Assembly: GCA_934394545.1 (NCBI GenBank)
Contig: CAKRRG010000003.1
Span: forward strand, 37,660 to 101,659
Direction: 5' to 3'
Source of the DNA: an uncultured Blautia sp.
GTDB taxonomy: Bacteria; Bacillota; Clostridia; Lachnospirales; Lachnospiraceae
DNA length: 64,000 bases
Within the stretch, counting starts at the first letter, position 1. Each line of letters opens with the position of its first letter. Positions 1 through 8,248 of the stretch are shown here, piece by piece. The translations under genes and the position numbers were made by a program. The notes under the pieces were generated by a model. That model was not told the origin of the DNA and did not search any database. It saw only the letters and a program-made list of their open reading frames with translations.

Positions 1-1
1 T

Positions 2-757
2 CAATCTACTGTTTCACAGATCCATCAGCTGATGAATGATATTGTAGTGGAGCAGGAAGAAAAGCGGAAAAGTGAACTGGATGCATTGCAGTCCCAGATC
101 AATCCTCATTTCTTATATAACACATTGGATTCGATTGTGTGGATGATTACCGGTGAACGGTACGACGATGCGGTGTTTATGATCACCCAGCTTGCCAGTC
201 TGTTCCGTATCAGCCTGAGCAAGGGGAAAACTGTGATTCGGATTGAAGATGAAGTGAAGCATGCTCAGAACTATATGAACATTCAGAAGATAAGATATAA
301 GAATAGCTTTGAAGTGGATTTTCAGATAGAGGAAGAAATACTGGATGGCTGTATTGTGAAGCTGGTGCTTCAGCCATTGCTTGAGAACGCAATTTATTAT
401 GGTATGGAATTTATGGACGGAGAGGGCGAGATCCATGTGCGTGGGTACCGAAAGGATCAGGATGTTTATCTGGAGGTAGAAGATAACGGGCTTGGAATGC
501 CAGAGAAAGAAGCAGCAGAACTTCTTAATGGAAAAGAAAGACCGCATAAGCATGGTTCCGGGGTTGGTCTGGTGAACGTTCACAGTCGTCTGAAGCTTCG
601 CTTCGGAGAGAATTACGGCCTGAATATTCACAGCTGTCCGGATGAAGGAATGTTGGTGCAGATTCATATTCCATATGTTCCATACACAGAAGAAACCCAA
701 AAGCTTCTTGAAAGTGGTAAAAGCTATACGGCCGACGGAAGGGAGGCTGGGTTATGA
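2..757 (+). CDS. Sensor histidine kinase, YesM/LytS type (5'-truncated by window edge)
   Basis: The reading frame is open from base 2, so the true start and the sensor and membrane parts lie outside the window. What remains is the cytoplasmic kinase core: the His_kinase box with NPHFLYN at about bases 103-123, whose His is the phosphoacceptor, then an HATPase domain with the N-box (LLENAIYYG), the G1 box (DNGLGMP) and a GSGVGLVNV loop. This architecture is typical of YesM/LytS kinases that pair with AraC-type YesN regulators and sense extracellular sugars. The stop overlaps the next start in an ATGA, so it is translationally coupled to the following binding protein. The likely role is sugar sensing together with the two downstream binding proteins; the ligand is not known. 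The family call is firm. Confidence 0.9.
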   Translation, partial: QSTVSQIHQLMNDIVVEQEEKRKSELDALQSQINPHFLYNTLDSIVWMITGERYDDAVFMITQLASLFRISLSKGKTVIRIEDEVKHAQNYMNIQKIRYKNSFEVDFQIEEEILDGCIVKLVLQPLLENAIYYGMEFMDGEGEIHVRGYRKDQDVYLEVEDNGLGMPEKEAAELLNGKERPHKHGSGVGLVNVHSRLKLRFGENYGLNIHSCPDEGMLVQIHIPYVPYTEETQKLLESGKSYTADGREAGL

Positions 758-1704
758 AAAAAAACAGAATGTCAGCAGTCTTTTTTCTGGCAGTGCTTCT
801 GTGTGTGATTGGATATAGTGCCTATGGAATGTTAAATCAGGGAAAAGTAGACGATTATATATCGGTATCAGTGATCGTAAATGACAGCAGCAATGTTCGG
901 TGGGATGCTTTTCGTGCAGGGTTGGAGCAAGGAGCAGAGGATAATCATGTACATTTGAATCTGGTTTCTACAGGTACGTTCCACAATGCGAAGGAAGAGC
1001 ATACGATTGTAGCCAGAGAACTGGATGGAGATGCAGACGGGGTCATTGTCTCCCCCTATTCCAGTGAGGCTGGGGAGATTTTGCCGGAAGAACCTGCCAA
1101 GCCAGTTGTGCTTGTAAAAAATGGAATAGAAACCGATAAGCTTTTTACATCTGTAATGCCGGATCATGTAAAGCTTGGGAAAAGTCTGGCAGATGCAGCG
1201 ATTGAAGATAAAGCTGTCAAGGTGGGAATATTAAGCGGAAATCAAAGCCAGCAGGGAATGAAGCAGAGGTTAAAAAGCGTAGAAAGCAGTTTGACTGCAG
1301 CTGGCATAGAAATCTCCTGGGTTCTTTCCGAAAAAGAACTGAATAATAAGATCCGAAATACGGAATATTTTGCGGAGTATCCGGTAGATACCGTGATTTC
1401 TCTTGCAAATAATGACACGGAAAAAGCGGTAGATATTATTTTGAATAATGATACTATTTCATGGAAGCTTTACGGAGAAGGCCGTTCTGAGAAGCTGGTG
1501 TATTATCTGGATAAAGGTGTGATACAGAAGCTTGTAGTTTTAAATGACTATTATATGGGCTATCAGAGTATAAATCTGGCTGCACAAAATATCAGATATC
1601 ATACAGAAAAAACAGAACAATACGAAGTTGAATTCTATATGGTATCGAAAGAGAATCTCTATGACGAGGAAACAAGCAGGATTTTGTTTCCGACTGTAAG
1701 ATAA
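754..1704 (+). CDS. Membrane-anchored periplasmic-binding-protein-like sugar sensor
   Basis: A 316-residue protein with an uncleaved-looking N-terminal hydrophobic segment (residues 7-26) followed by a type I periplasmic-binding fold of the ribose/galactose class (SVIVNDSSNVRWDAFRAGLE, then DADGVIVSPYSS). It lacks a clear lipobox. The ATGA overlap with the upstream kinase suggests it is the extracytoplasmic partner of that kinase rather than a transport component. A comparable arrangement is known in clostridia, where XylFII works with a LytS kinase. No permease or ATPase gene follows. Ligand unknown; assignment to a sensing role is an inference from context. Confidence 0.75.
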   Translation: MKKNRMSAVFFLAVLLCVIGYSAYGMLNQGKVDDYISVSVIVNDSSNVRWDAFRAGLEQGAEDNHVHLNLVSTGTFHNAKEEHTIVARELDGDADGVIVSPYSSEAGEILPEEPAKPVVLVKNGIETDKLFTSVMPDHVKLGKSLADAAIEDKAVKVGILSGNQSQQGMKQRLKSVESSLTAAGIEISWVLSEKELNNKIRNTEYFAEYPVDTVISLANNDTEKAVDIILNNDTISWKLYGEGRSEKLVYYLDKGVIQKLVVLNDYYMGYQSINLAAQNIRYHTEKTEQYEVEFYMVSKENLYDEETSRILFPTVR

Positions 1705-1730
1705 TTGGAAACAGTAAATGGGGGAAGAAA

Positions 1731-2759
1731 ATGCGCGGAAAATATCTGGTGCTGGCAGGTGCGCTGGGAGTTTTGGCTGTTACTGCCTTAGGCTGCGAAA
1801 AAAAGGAAGAAGCTGTTAAGAGTATTAAAATAGGAATTACAGTATATGACCAGTATGATACATTTATTTCAGAAATGATGACGAAATTCATAGGATATGC
1901 GGCAGATAAGGAAGAAGCTACTGGTGTGGCCATTAATGTGGAGATCCTGGATGCCTCCCAAAGTCAGCTGACACAGAATGAGCAGGTGAAAAGTCTGATT
2001 GATAAGGGTTGCGATGTGGTATGTGTAAATCTGGTCGATCGTACAGAGCCTACAACAATTACAGATCTGGCAGAAAATAAGCAGGTTCCGATCATCTTTT
2101 TTAACCGCGAACTGGTGGCAGAGGATTTGGAGCGCTGGAGTGAGTTGTATTATGTAGGGGCAGATGCTTATCAGTCCGGTGTGCTGCAAGGAGAGCTTGC
2201 GGCAGATGCATTTAAAGAAAATGCAGGTATGGATAAAAATGGTGATGGTATCTGTCAGTATGTAGTGCTGGAAGGAGAAGCAGGACATCAGGATGCGATT
2301 GTGAGGACAGAATACTCTGTAAATACCATAATCGAAAATGGTGTGGAGGTAGAGAAGCTGGGCTACGCCATTGCTAACTGGAACCGGGCACAGGCACAGA
2401 CCAAAGCTGCAGCTTTTCTTGCACAGTTTGCGGGAGAGCTTGACATGATCATTGCCAATAACGATGATATGGCATTGGGGGCAATTGATGCATTGCGGGA
2501 TTCTGAGATTCCACGGGAAGACTGGCCGGGAGTTGTGGGAATTGATGGTACAGATGTGGGCCTGGCAGCGGTAAAGAGCGGAGAGATGCTGGGAACTGTT
2601 TATAATGATAAGAATGGACAGGCCCGGGAAATGCTGAACCTTGCATTTGACATTGCAACAGATGGTGACAAGAGTGACATTCCGCTGATTGATGGGAAAT
2701 ATGTACGGACTCCTTACCTGAAGGTTACGATGGATAATGTTGAAGAGTATTTAAATTAG
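1731..2759 (+). CDS. Galactose/methyl-galactoside-type substrate-binding lipoprotein (MglB-like)
   Basis: A 342-residue protein with a lipoprotein signal peptide (ALGC lipobox near residues 20-23) and a galactose-binding-protein fold. Characteristic stretches include IIANNDDMALGAIDAL and VGIDGTDVGLAAVKSGEM, which match the MglB ligand-binding hinge region. It contains DKNGDGICQYV at about residue 161-171, resembling the calcium-binding loop of MglB. It lies 26 bp after the sensor-like protein and is preceded by a GGGGGAAG ribosome-binding site. MglA and MglC genes do not follow, so it may feed a transporter encoded elsewhere or deliver ligand to the upstream kinase system. The family call is strong; the sugar is inferred. 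Confidence 0.85.
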   Translation: MRGKYLVLAGALGVLAVTALGCEKKEEAVKSIKIGITVYDQYDTFISEMMTKFIGYAADKEEATGVAINVEILDASQSQLTQNEQVKSLIDKGCDVVCVNLVDRTEPTTITDLAENKQVPIIFFNRELVAEDLERWSELYYVGADAYQSGVLQGELAADAFKENAGMDKNGDGICQYVVLEGEAGHQDAIVRTEYSVNTIIENGVEVEKLGYAIANWNRAQAQTKAAAFLAQFAGELDMIIANNDDMALGAIDALRDSEIPREDWPGVVGIDGTDVGLAAVKSGEMLGTVYNDKNGQAREMLNLAFDIATDGDKSDIPLIDGKYVRTPYLKVTMDNVEEYLN

Positions 2760-2811
2760 GGAATGTAGATTTTGGTAAAAGTGTAAATATATAGAAAGGT
2801 GGTTAACATAA

Positions 2812-3780
2812 ATGAAATTAGGTATTCTTGGAGCTGGAAACATAGCGGTTCAGATGGCAAAAACAGTAGCTGGAATGAAGGATGTTGAGAACTATGCAGT
2901 AGCAGCCAGATCTTTGGAGCGGGCACAGGCGTTTGCCGATAAAAACGGTGTTTCCAAAGCCTATGGCTCATATGAAGAAATGCTGGCAGATCCTGAGGTT
3001 GACCTGGTCTATATTGCAACACCTCATTCCCACCATTATCTTCATGGAAAAATGTGCCTGGAAGCAGGGAAAAACGTACTTTGTGAAAAATCCTTTACGG
3101 TAAACGCGGAGCAGGCAAGGAAGCTGTTTGCCCTGGCAAAGGAGAAAAATCTGCTGATCACAGAGGCAATCTGGCCAAGATATATGCCGTCAAGAAAGAT
3201 GATCGATGATATTATTGCAAGCGGTGTGATCGGGGAAGTCACTTCCTTAACTGCGAATCTGAGTTATGCTATCAGTGAGGTAGAGCGTATCCGTAAACCG
3301 GAGCTGGCTGGTGGTGCCCTTCTGGATGTAGGCGTTTATCCTATTAATTTCGCAAGTATGGTTCTGGGAGATCAGGTAAAGGATGTGCAGGCAACTGCTA
3401 TTTTCCGCGATGGTGTGGATATTCTGGATACCATTGTGCTGGTATTTGAGGGAGACCGCATGGCAACTCTGCAGTGCGGTGCAAGAGAGATTTCCGACAG
3501 AATGGGAGGCATTTTTGGAACAAAAGGTTATATCCAGGTGCAGAATATCAACAATCCGGAAAAGATTACGGTATTTGACGAAGAACACAGAGAAGTAGCA
3601 TCTTATCTGCCGCCGGTGCAGATCACCGGCTATGAATATGAGGTGGAGGCTTGCAGGAAGGCTCTGCAGGAAGGGGCAAAGGAATGCCCGGAAATGCCTC
3701 ATGATGAAACCATAAGGGTAATGGAGCTCATGGACAGAATCCGGAAATCCTGGGGATATGAGATTCCGCTTTATGAATAA
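2812..3780 (+). CDS. Gfo/Idh/MocA family NAD(P)-dependent oxidoreductase
   Basis: A 322-residue protein with an N-terminal Rossmann fold (GILGAGNIA at residues 3-11), the family's EK-containing catalytic/cofactor motif as CEKSFTVN near residue 90, and a C-terminal alpha/beta dimerisation domain (GGALLDVGVYPINFAS). Members oxidise or reduce sugars, inositols or dihydrodiols with NAD(P). The length is usual. The start is supported by AGGTGG ten bases upstream. It is the last gene of the left-edge sugar cluster and is followed by a terminator. The substrate cannot be told from sequence; a sugar or trans-dihydrodiol is plausible given its neighbours. Confidence 0.88.
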   Translation: MKLGILGAGNIAVQMAKTVAGMKDVENYAVAARSLERAQAFADKNGVSKAYGSYEEMLADPEVDLVYIATPHSHHYLHGKMCLEAGKNVLCEKSFTVNAEQARKLFALAKEKNLLITEAIWPRYMPSRKMIDDIIASGVIGEVTSLTANLSYAISEVERIRKPELAGGALLDVGVYPINFASMVLGDQVKDVQATAIFRDGVDILDTIVLVFEGDRMATLQCGAREISDRMGGIFGTKGYIQVQNINNPEKITVFDEEHREVASYLPPVQITGYEYEVEACRKALQEGAKECPEMPHDETIRVMELMDRIRKSWGYEIPLYE

Positions 3781-3797
3781 AATAAGATAAAAAATGG

Positions 3798-3836
3798 CGG
3801 AAGCACTTTTTATAGTGGCTTCCGCTGCTTTTTTAT
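3798..3836 (+). terminator. Rho-independent terminator after oxidoreductase
   Basis: The arms GCGGAAGC-ACT and AGT-G-GCTTCCGC form a GC-rich hairpin with one bulge, followed by a run of T. It ends the left sugar-sensing operon. Confidence 0.8.
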
Positions 3837-3863
3837 CTGGAAGGATTGTGAGATGCGAAACAA

Positions 3864-4433
3864 TCAGGCTTTTTGAAAAATGCTCAGAACAACATTTGCC
3901 AGGCCGCATAAAACCATTGCCAGTATGGGATTGACTTTGAATTTTCGGAGCAATACCATTGCAGCTGCAAAAAACAGGATCATCTGTACACATACATTCT
4001 GGCGTAAGAAATTCACAGTTCCATCTATGAAAAAAGAGGAAATCAAGATGGTTACCCCGGCTTTGGCGATCATTGCTACCACTGCAGGGCGAAGAGAGGA
4101 TAAGGTTCCTTGAAGTAGTGACAGATTTCGGTACTTCATGTAAACATAAGCAAGAAGCGTTACCACAATACAGGATGGAAGAATACAGCCAAGCGTGGCA
4201 ACTATAGCGCCGGGGCCTCCTGCAATCTGCATTCCCACAAAGGTGGCAGAATTCACGGCAATGGGTCCCGGGGTCATTTCGGCAATAGTGACCAGATCCG
4301 TAAAGGAGCTCATGGAAAGCCAGCTGTGTAACGTTACCACCTGTTCCTGTATCAGTGGCATTGCAGCGTAGCCGCCGCCGAAGCTTAAAGCACCAATCTG
4401 AAGGAAGCTTAAAAAGAGCTGAAGATAGATCAT
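3864..4433 (-). CDS. Chromate transporter (CHR) family half-protein, second subunit
   Basis: A 189-residue membrane protein with the CHR-family signature FGGGYAAMPLIQ at residues 17-28 and MTPGPIAVNSATFVG near 53-67, plus about five or six hydrophobic segments. In this family, bacteria may carry either one long ChrA or two short half-proteins encoded side by side; this is the second half. Its start overlaps the stop of the first half by ATGA. The family is known for chromate/sulfate-type anion transport, but the physiological substrate in gut anaerobes is not established. Transcribed against its neighbours on both sides. Confidence 0.87.
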   Translation of the reverse strand: MIYLQLFLSFLQIGALSFGGGYAAMPLIQEQVVTLHSWLSMSSFTDLVTIAEMTPGPIAVNSATFVGMQIAGGPGAIVATLGCILPSCIVVTLLAYVYMKYRNLSLLQGTLSSLRPAVVAMIAKAGVTILISSFFIDGTVNFLRQNVCVQMILFFAAAMVLLRKFKVNPILAMVLCGLANVVLSIFQKA

Positions 4434-5005
4434 TTGTCTTTTCCTCCTTGGATGATTGTCCGTACCATTCCAAATGCAGCCACTGAAAGTATAATGAAGA
4501 TGACGTTAACATTCAGAAAGTAGCTGAGGCAGAAGCTGATGATCATGATAGCTATATTGATCCAGTCTTTGGATTTTACGACGTTTTTCCCCATATCGTA
4601 TACCACGGAAAGAATGACGGCACCGACGCCGGCTGTCATTCCCTTTAACAATGCGGCAATGTAATAGTTGGAACGAAATGCATCGTAAAATACAGAGATC
4701 ACAGATAAGATTACCATAGGCGGAATGATGGCGCCCAGGACAGACAACAGTACACCTGGGATACCGGCCAGCTTATAACCTACGATAATGGCGCCATTTA
4801 CGGCAATGGCACCTGGCGAAGACTGGGCAATTGCCACCAGATCCAGCATTTCCTCTTCCTCGATCCAGTGATACTGGTCTACAAATTTTTCTTTCAGCAG
4901 GGTTACGATCACATAACCGCCGCCGAAGGTGAAGGTACTAAGATAGAAGCAGGAAAAAAATAATTTCCGTAATACATATCCTTTACTCTTTGGTTCTTTT
5001 TCCAT
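4430..5005 (-). CDS. Chromate transporter (CHR) family half-protein, first subunit
   Basis: A membrane protein of 191 residues with FGGGYVIVTLL near residue 28 and SSPGAIAVNGAIIVGYKLAG near 58-77, both CHR-family signatures, and several transmembrane helices. The frame extends 14 codons further upstream, but I place the start at 5005 because an AGGAG lies seven bases before that ATG. It overlaps the second subunit by four bases, so the pair is co-translated and probably forms a heterodimer. Substrate unknown; anion export or uptake is the family role. Confidence 0.87.
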   Translation of the reverse strand: MEKEPKSKGYVLRKLFFSCFYLSTFTFGGGYVIVTLLKEKFVDQYHWIEEEEMLDLVAIAQSSPGAIAVNGAIIVGYKLAGIPGVLLSVLGAIIPPMVILSVISVFYDAFRSNYYIAALLKGMTAGVGAVILSVVYDMGKNVVKSKDWINIAIMIISFCLSYFLNVNVIFIILSVAAFGMVRTIIQGGKDK

Positions 5006-5090
5006 TTTGAAATCTCCTGTTAACGGAATCTGTTTGCGTTTTCCCAAGTATTATCCCAAAATTCACAGAAAAAGTCAAACAACTGCAAAG

Positions 5091-5133
5091 ATACAAGTAG
5101 CAATACATCCATACAAGTGATATATTGTATCAT
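5091..5133 (+). promoter_or_regulatory. Candidate araD control region with paired ATACAAGT sites
   Basis: ATACAAGT occurs at 5091-5098 and again at 5111-5118, exactly 20 bp (about two helical turns) apart. The second copy is also part of an inverted repeat, ATACAA-N8-TTGTAT (5111-5130). A possible -10, TATCAT (5128-5133), overlaps the end, and no good -35 is present, which would fit an activator-dependent promoter. The regulator is not identified. Confidence 0.4.
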
Positions 5134-5159
5134 AGAATCATTCATGGGAGGAAGCAATT

Positions 5160-5858
5160 ATGCTCAAGAAATTAAAAGAAGAAGTCTATAAAGCAAATAT
5201 GGATCTGCCGAAATATGGTCTGGTAACTTTTACCTGGGGAAACGTAAGTGGGATTGACCGTAAGAAAGGGCTCTTTGTAATTAAACCAAGCGGTGTGGAG
5301 TATGATAAGCTGACACCGGATGATATGGTAGTTGTAGACCTGAAGGGAAATAAAGTAGAGGGAAAATACAACCCGTCTTCGGATACAGCTACTCATGTGG
5401 TTTTGTATAATGCATTTCCAAACATTGGCGGAATCGTACACACCCATTCTTCCTGGGCTACCAGCTGGGCGCAGGCTGGACGTGGGATTCCTTGCTATGG
5501 AACTACGCATGCAGACTATATTTATGGTGAGGTTCCATGTGTACGCAATCTGACAAAGGAAGAGATTGAAGAGGCATATGAGAAGAATACAGGTATTCTT
5601 ATTGCAGATTATTTCAAGGATAAAGATTATGAAGCTGTCCCTGCAGTTCTCTGCAAGAATCATGGACCTTTTACATGGGGAAAAGATGCCCATGAAGCAG
5701 TACATAATGCAGTTGTTCTGGAAGAGGTTGCCAAGATGGCTTCCCGCTGTGAACTGATCAATCCTGATGTAAAGCCTGCACCCCAGGAACTTCAGGATAA
5801 GCATTATTATAGAAAACATGGTGCCAATGCTTATTATGGACAGGGGAATTTGGCTTGA
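5160..5858 (+). CDS. araD: L-ribulose-5-phosphate 4-epimerase
   Basis: A 232-residue class II aldolase-fold protein that interconverts L-ribulose-5-phosphate and D-xylulose-5-phosphate, linking L-arabinose (or related pentose) breakdown to the pentose phosphate pathway. Visible motifs: TWGNVSG (residues 24-30, phosphate binding), KPSGVEYD, the metal-binding [14 protein letters not shown] (about 93-106) and [10 protein letters not shown] (about 165-174). Length matches AraD (about 231). An AGGAAG sits before the start. No araA or araB is adjacent; the next gene is an esterase 24 bp on, so the pair may act on pentose-containing plant polymers. A ribulose-5-phosphate 3-epimerase-like SgbE/UlaF activity cannot be excluded from sequence. 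Confidence 0.92.
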   Translation: MLKKLKEEVYKANMDLPKYGLVTFTWGNVSGIDRKKGLFVIKPSGVEYDKLTPDDMVVVDLKGNKVEGKYNPSSDTATHVVLYNAFPNIGGIVHTHSSWATSWAQAGRGIPCYGTTHADYIYGEVPCVRNLTKEEIEEAYEKNTGILIADYFKDKDYEAVPAVLCKNHGPFTWGKDAHEAVHNAVVLEEVAKMASRCELINPDVKPAPQELQDKHYYRKHGANAYYGQGNLA

Positions 5859-5882
5859 CCTATACAACAGGAGGCGACAGCA

Positions 5883-6737
5883 ATGATTCATGAAAGAATA
5901 GAAATCCAGTTAAAAGATTCTGAGTTTAAAGCGAACCTATTTACTTATTTTCTGGATAATTCACTGGAAATCGATCCGAAAAGAAAGAGGCCGGTTGTAC
6001 TGATCTGTCCAGGTGGCGGATATGCAATGACATCGGACAGAGAGGCAGAAGCGTTAGCTGTTAAATTTATGGCAATGGGGTATCACGCAGCAATTCTTCG
6101 TTACAGCGTTGCACCGGCACGTTTCCCGGAGGCACTTCTGCAGCTTGCCACAGCAGTTGCAATGCTTCGCAAAAATGCAGATAAATGGAATATTGATACT
6201 GAGAAAATTGTTGTCCAGGGGTCTTCTGCCGGTGGACATCTGGCAGCAAGTCTTGGTGTTTTCTGGAACAAGCCGTTTGTGGCAGAAGCCCTGGATATGG
6301 ATGCTGAAAAATTTCGTCCAAACGGACTTATGCTTAGCTATCCGGTTATTACTTCCGGGGAAAAAGCGCATCAGGGCTCCTTTGAGTGTGTTCTTGGAGA
6401 AGACTATGCAGATGAGGAGAAACGCAGATTCCTGTCATTGGAATTCAATGTAACCAAAGATACTCCACCGACATTCATGTGGCATACGGCCCCGGATGAC
6501 ACCGTTCCGGTAGAAAATTCCCTGCTGTTTTTCCAGGCACTTCATGCGCTGGATATTCCGGCTGAATTACATATCTACCCTGTAGGCGGTCATGGCCTTG
6601 GTCTTGCCACTGCTGAAACGGCTCGTTCTGATGGCTACGGCATTCAGGCAGAATGTGAAACCTGGATCAATCTGGCGGGTGACTGGATGAAACATTTATT
6701 TGAAGCGAAAGAGATAATAAAAGCACCGTGGGAATAG
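5883..6737 (+). CDS. Alpha/beta hydrolase, acetyl-xylan-esterase-like
   Basis: A 284-residue cytoplasmic protein (no signal peptide) with an alpha/beta-hydrolase fold. The oxyanion-type CPGGGYAMTSDREAE lies near residue 43, the nucleophile elbow GSSAGGHLAAS near 113-123, an acidic residue in TAPDDTVPVENS near 201-212, and the His in GGHGLGLA near 236. These form the expected Ser-Asp-His triad of BD-FAE/AXE-type esterases that remove acetyl groups from xylo-oligosaccharides. The AGGAGG before the ATG supports the start. It lies 24 bp after araD and is closed by a terminator, so the two genes form a small operon. Substrate is inferred. Confidence 0.82.
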   Translation: MIHERIEIQLKDSEFKANLFTYFLDNSLEIDPKRKRPVVLICPGGGYAMTSDREAEALAVKFMAMGYHAAILRYSVAPARFPEALLQLATAVAMLRKNADKWNIDTEKIVVQGSSAGGHLAASLGVFWNKPFVAEALDMDAEKFRPNGLMLSYPVITSGEKAHQGSFECVLGEDYADEEKRRFLSLEFNVTKDTPPTFMWHTAPDDTVPVENSLLFFQALHALDIPAELHIYPVGGHGLGLATAETARSDGYGIQAECETWINLAGDWMKHLFEAKEIIKAPWE

Positions 6738-6753
6738 GGCGGTACAGACGAGA

Positions 6754-6782
6754 GGGAGTGCTATTTGCACTCCCTGTTTATT
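6754..6782 (+). terminator. Terminator after araD-esterase operon
   Basis: A perfect nine-base-pair stem AGGGAGTGC/GCACTCCCT with loop TATTT is followed by a T-rich tract. It lies between convergent genes. Confidence 0.75.
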
Positions 6783-6822
6783 TCTTTACAGATTAATTTG
6801 CATATTGATTAAGGCGTGAAAA

Positions 6823-7029
6823 TCACTTAATATCCAGTTCCGGCGGCTCATCCATAGTGTCGGAAACGTATTTCCCGTTCTTCTTACGCTGCCGGACGCA
6901 TTCAGTAAGCAGATACTCGATCTGTCCATTGACGGAGCGGAAATCATCCTCCGCCCAGGCTGCAATCTGATCATAAAGCTTGGCAGAAAGCCTGAGCGGA
7001 ATCTGTTTCTTAGGTCTGGTATCGGCCAT
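6823..7029 (-). CDS. Small ribbon-helix-helix (Arc-like) protein linked to SPFH gene
   Basis: A 68-residue protein starting with MADTRPKKQIPLRLSAKL. The basic beta strand (KKQIPLRLS) followed by two helices (LYDQIAAWAEDDF and SVNGQIEYLLTECVRQRK) is the Arc/MetJ ribbon-helix-helix pattern, a dimeric DNA-binding fold. The start codon overlaps the stop of the upstream SPFH gene as TAATG, with no independent ribosome-binding site, so translation is coupled. RHH proteins next to a promoter palindrome often act as autorepressors; the palindrome at 8102-8133 is the obvious candidate target. That regulatory link is my inference. Confidence 0.8.
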   Translation of the reverse strand: MADTRPKKQIPLRLSAKLYDQIAAWAEDDFRSVNGQIEYLLTECVRQRKKNGKYVSDTMDEPPELDIK

Positions 7030-8045
7030 TAATACAGACTGCCGGAATTAACTACCGGCTGGGCATCATGATTGCCGCACAGTACAACGAGAAGATTAGA
7101 AACCATGGCCGCTTTCCGCTCCTCGTCAAGCTCAACCACATTGTTTTCATTTAATCGTTCCAGTGCCATTTCAACCATGCCAACAGCACCATCTACGATC
7201 ATCTTTCTCGCATCAATAATAGCAGAAGCCTGCTGTCTCTGCAGCATAACAGCAGCAATCTCAGGAGCGTAAGCCAGATAGGTGATGCGCGCCTCAATAA
7301 TCTCAAGACCAGCCTCCGCAACCTTCTGCTGAATCTCATCCCGGATACGTCCAGCCACAATTTCACTGGAACCACGAAGACTGCCTTCATCTGCAACTCC
7401 ATCCCCGGTAGTATCTACGTTGGGAGCTACGTCATAAGGATAAATCCTTACAATATTACGAAGTGCACTGTCACACTGCAGGGAAAGATATTCTTTGTAG
7501 TTATCAACATTAAAAACAGCCTTTGCAGTATCTGTTACGCGCCACATAACTGCAATTCCGATTTCAACCGGATTACCAAGACAGTCATTGATCTTCTGAC
7601 GGTTGTTATTCAGAGTCATAATCTTCAGGGAAATCTTCTTACTTACATAAGAACTGCTGGAAGATCCGCTGGTGCCTGTTGCTAATGTCAAAACTGATTT
7701 GGCAGCATTACCGCCATCCACATCACCGCTCTGATTCAGCTTCGTCTTAGCTGCTGGATTTACTGCTGTACAAAAAGGATTTACCCAATAAAATCCATCC
7801 TCCTTCAGTGTGCCCACGTAATTACCGAACAAGGTAAGTACCAGGGCTTCCTGAGGCTTCAACACCTTTAATCCAAGAAATGGGATCCATCCCAAAGATA
7901 ACCAGATGATTCCGATGACTGCCACCGGGATCCAGTAAAAGATGGAACCGATCACAGTAATGGCTGTTGCTGCGGCATACAACAGAATGAAGAGAATCAT
8001 CATTGCCATACCATTCTTCTTACTGCTTAAAACTTTTTCCTGCAT
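7029..8045 (-). CDS. SPFH/Band 7 domain membrane protein
   Basis: A 338-residue protein with two adjacent hydrophobic segments (about residues 14-54) followed by an SPFH/prohibitin-type domain (QEALVLTLFGNYVGTLKEDG) and a C-terminal helical part with RLNENNVVELDEERKAAM. SPFH proteins oligomerise on membranes and organise microdomains or protease complexes. The frame opens nine codons earlier, but AGGAGG six bases before the ATG at 8045 sets the start. It contains an unusual Ser-rich loop (TGTSGSSSSSYVSKK) inside the SPFH domain. It is co-transcribed with the RHH protein and differs from the slipin-type protein at 22.4 kb. Function unknown. Confidence 0.85.
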   Translation of the reverse strand: MQEKVLSSKKNGMAMMILFILLYAAATAITVIGSIFYWIPVAVIGIIWLSLGWIPFLGLKVLKPQEALVLTLFGNYVGTLKEDGFYWVNPFCTAVNPAAKTKLNQSGDVDGGNAAKSVLTLATGTSGSSSSSYVSKKISLKIMTLNNNRQKINDCLGNPVEIGIAVMWRVTDTAKAVFNVDNYKEYLSLQCDSALRNIVRIYPYDVAPNVDTTGDGVADEGSLRGSSEIVAGRIRDEIQQKVAEAGLEIIEARITYLAYAPEIAAVMLQRQQASAIIDARKMIVDGAVGMVEMALERLNENNVVELDEERKAAMVSNLLVVLCGNHDAQPVVNSGSLY

Positions 8046-8101
8046 AATAAACCTCCTGACTGGTATATGCATTGCTTTACCATAAAAGATGTGTAACCTT
8101 G

Positions 8102-8141
8102 TTGATATTTGAATGATATCATTTAGATATCAAAAAGTCAA
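8102..8141 (-). promoter_or_regulatory. Promoter and palindromic operator of the SPFH-RHH operon
   Basis: On the minus strand TTGACT (8141-8136), a 17-bp spacer and TATCAT (8118-8113) make a good sigma-A promoter, about 60 bp before the SPFH start. A 32-bp imperfect palindrome (8102-8133, centre GATATC at 8115-8120, outer arms TTGATAT/ATATCAA) covers the spacer and the -10. Its position suits a repressor operator. Confidence 0.65.
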
Positions 8142-8248
8142 TGGGAAGAACATACGAATTGGAAATTTTTGTAAAAATACATTGTGTAAATTTGCGGGGA
8201 GCTGTATGTTAATAGAAAGGTAAGTTCAGAGCTTTGGAGGAATATAGT

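Noticed and set aside
3247..4512. 421-codon minus-strand open frame
   Set aside because: It overlaps the clearly recognisable chromate transporter gene in another frame and the oxidoreductase on the other strand, and its translation is low-complexity without domain features.
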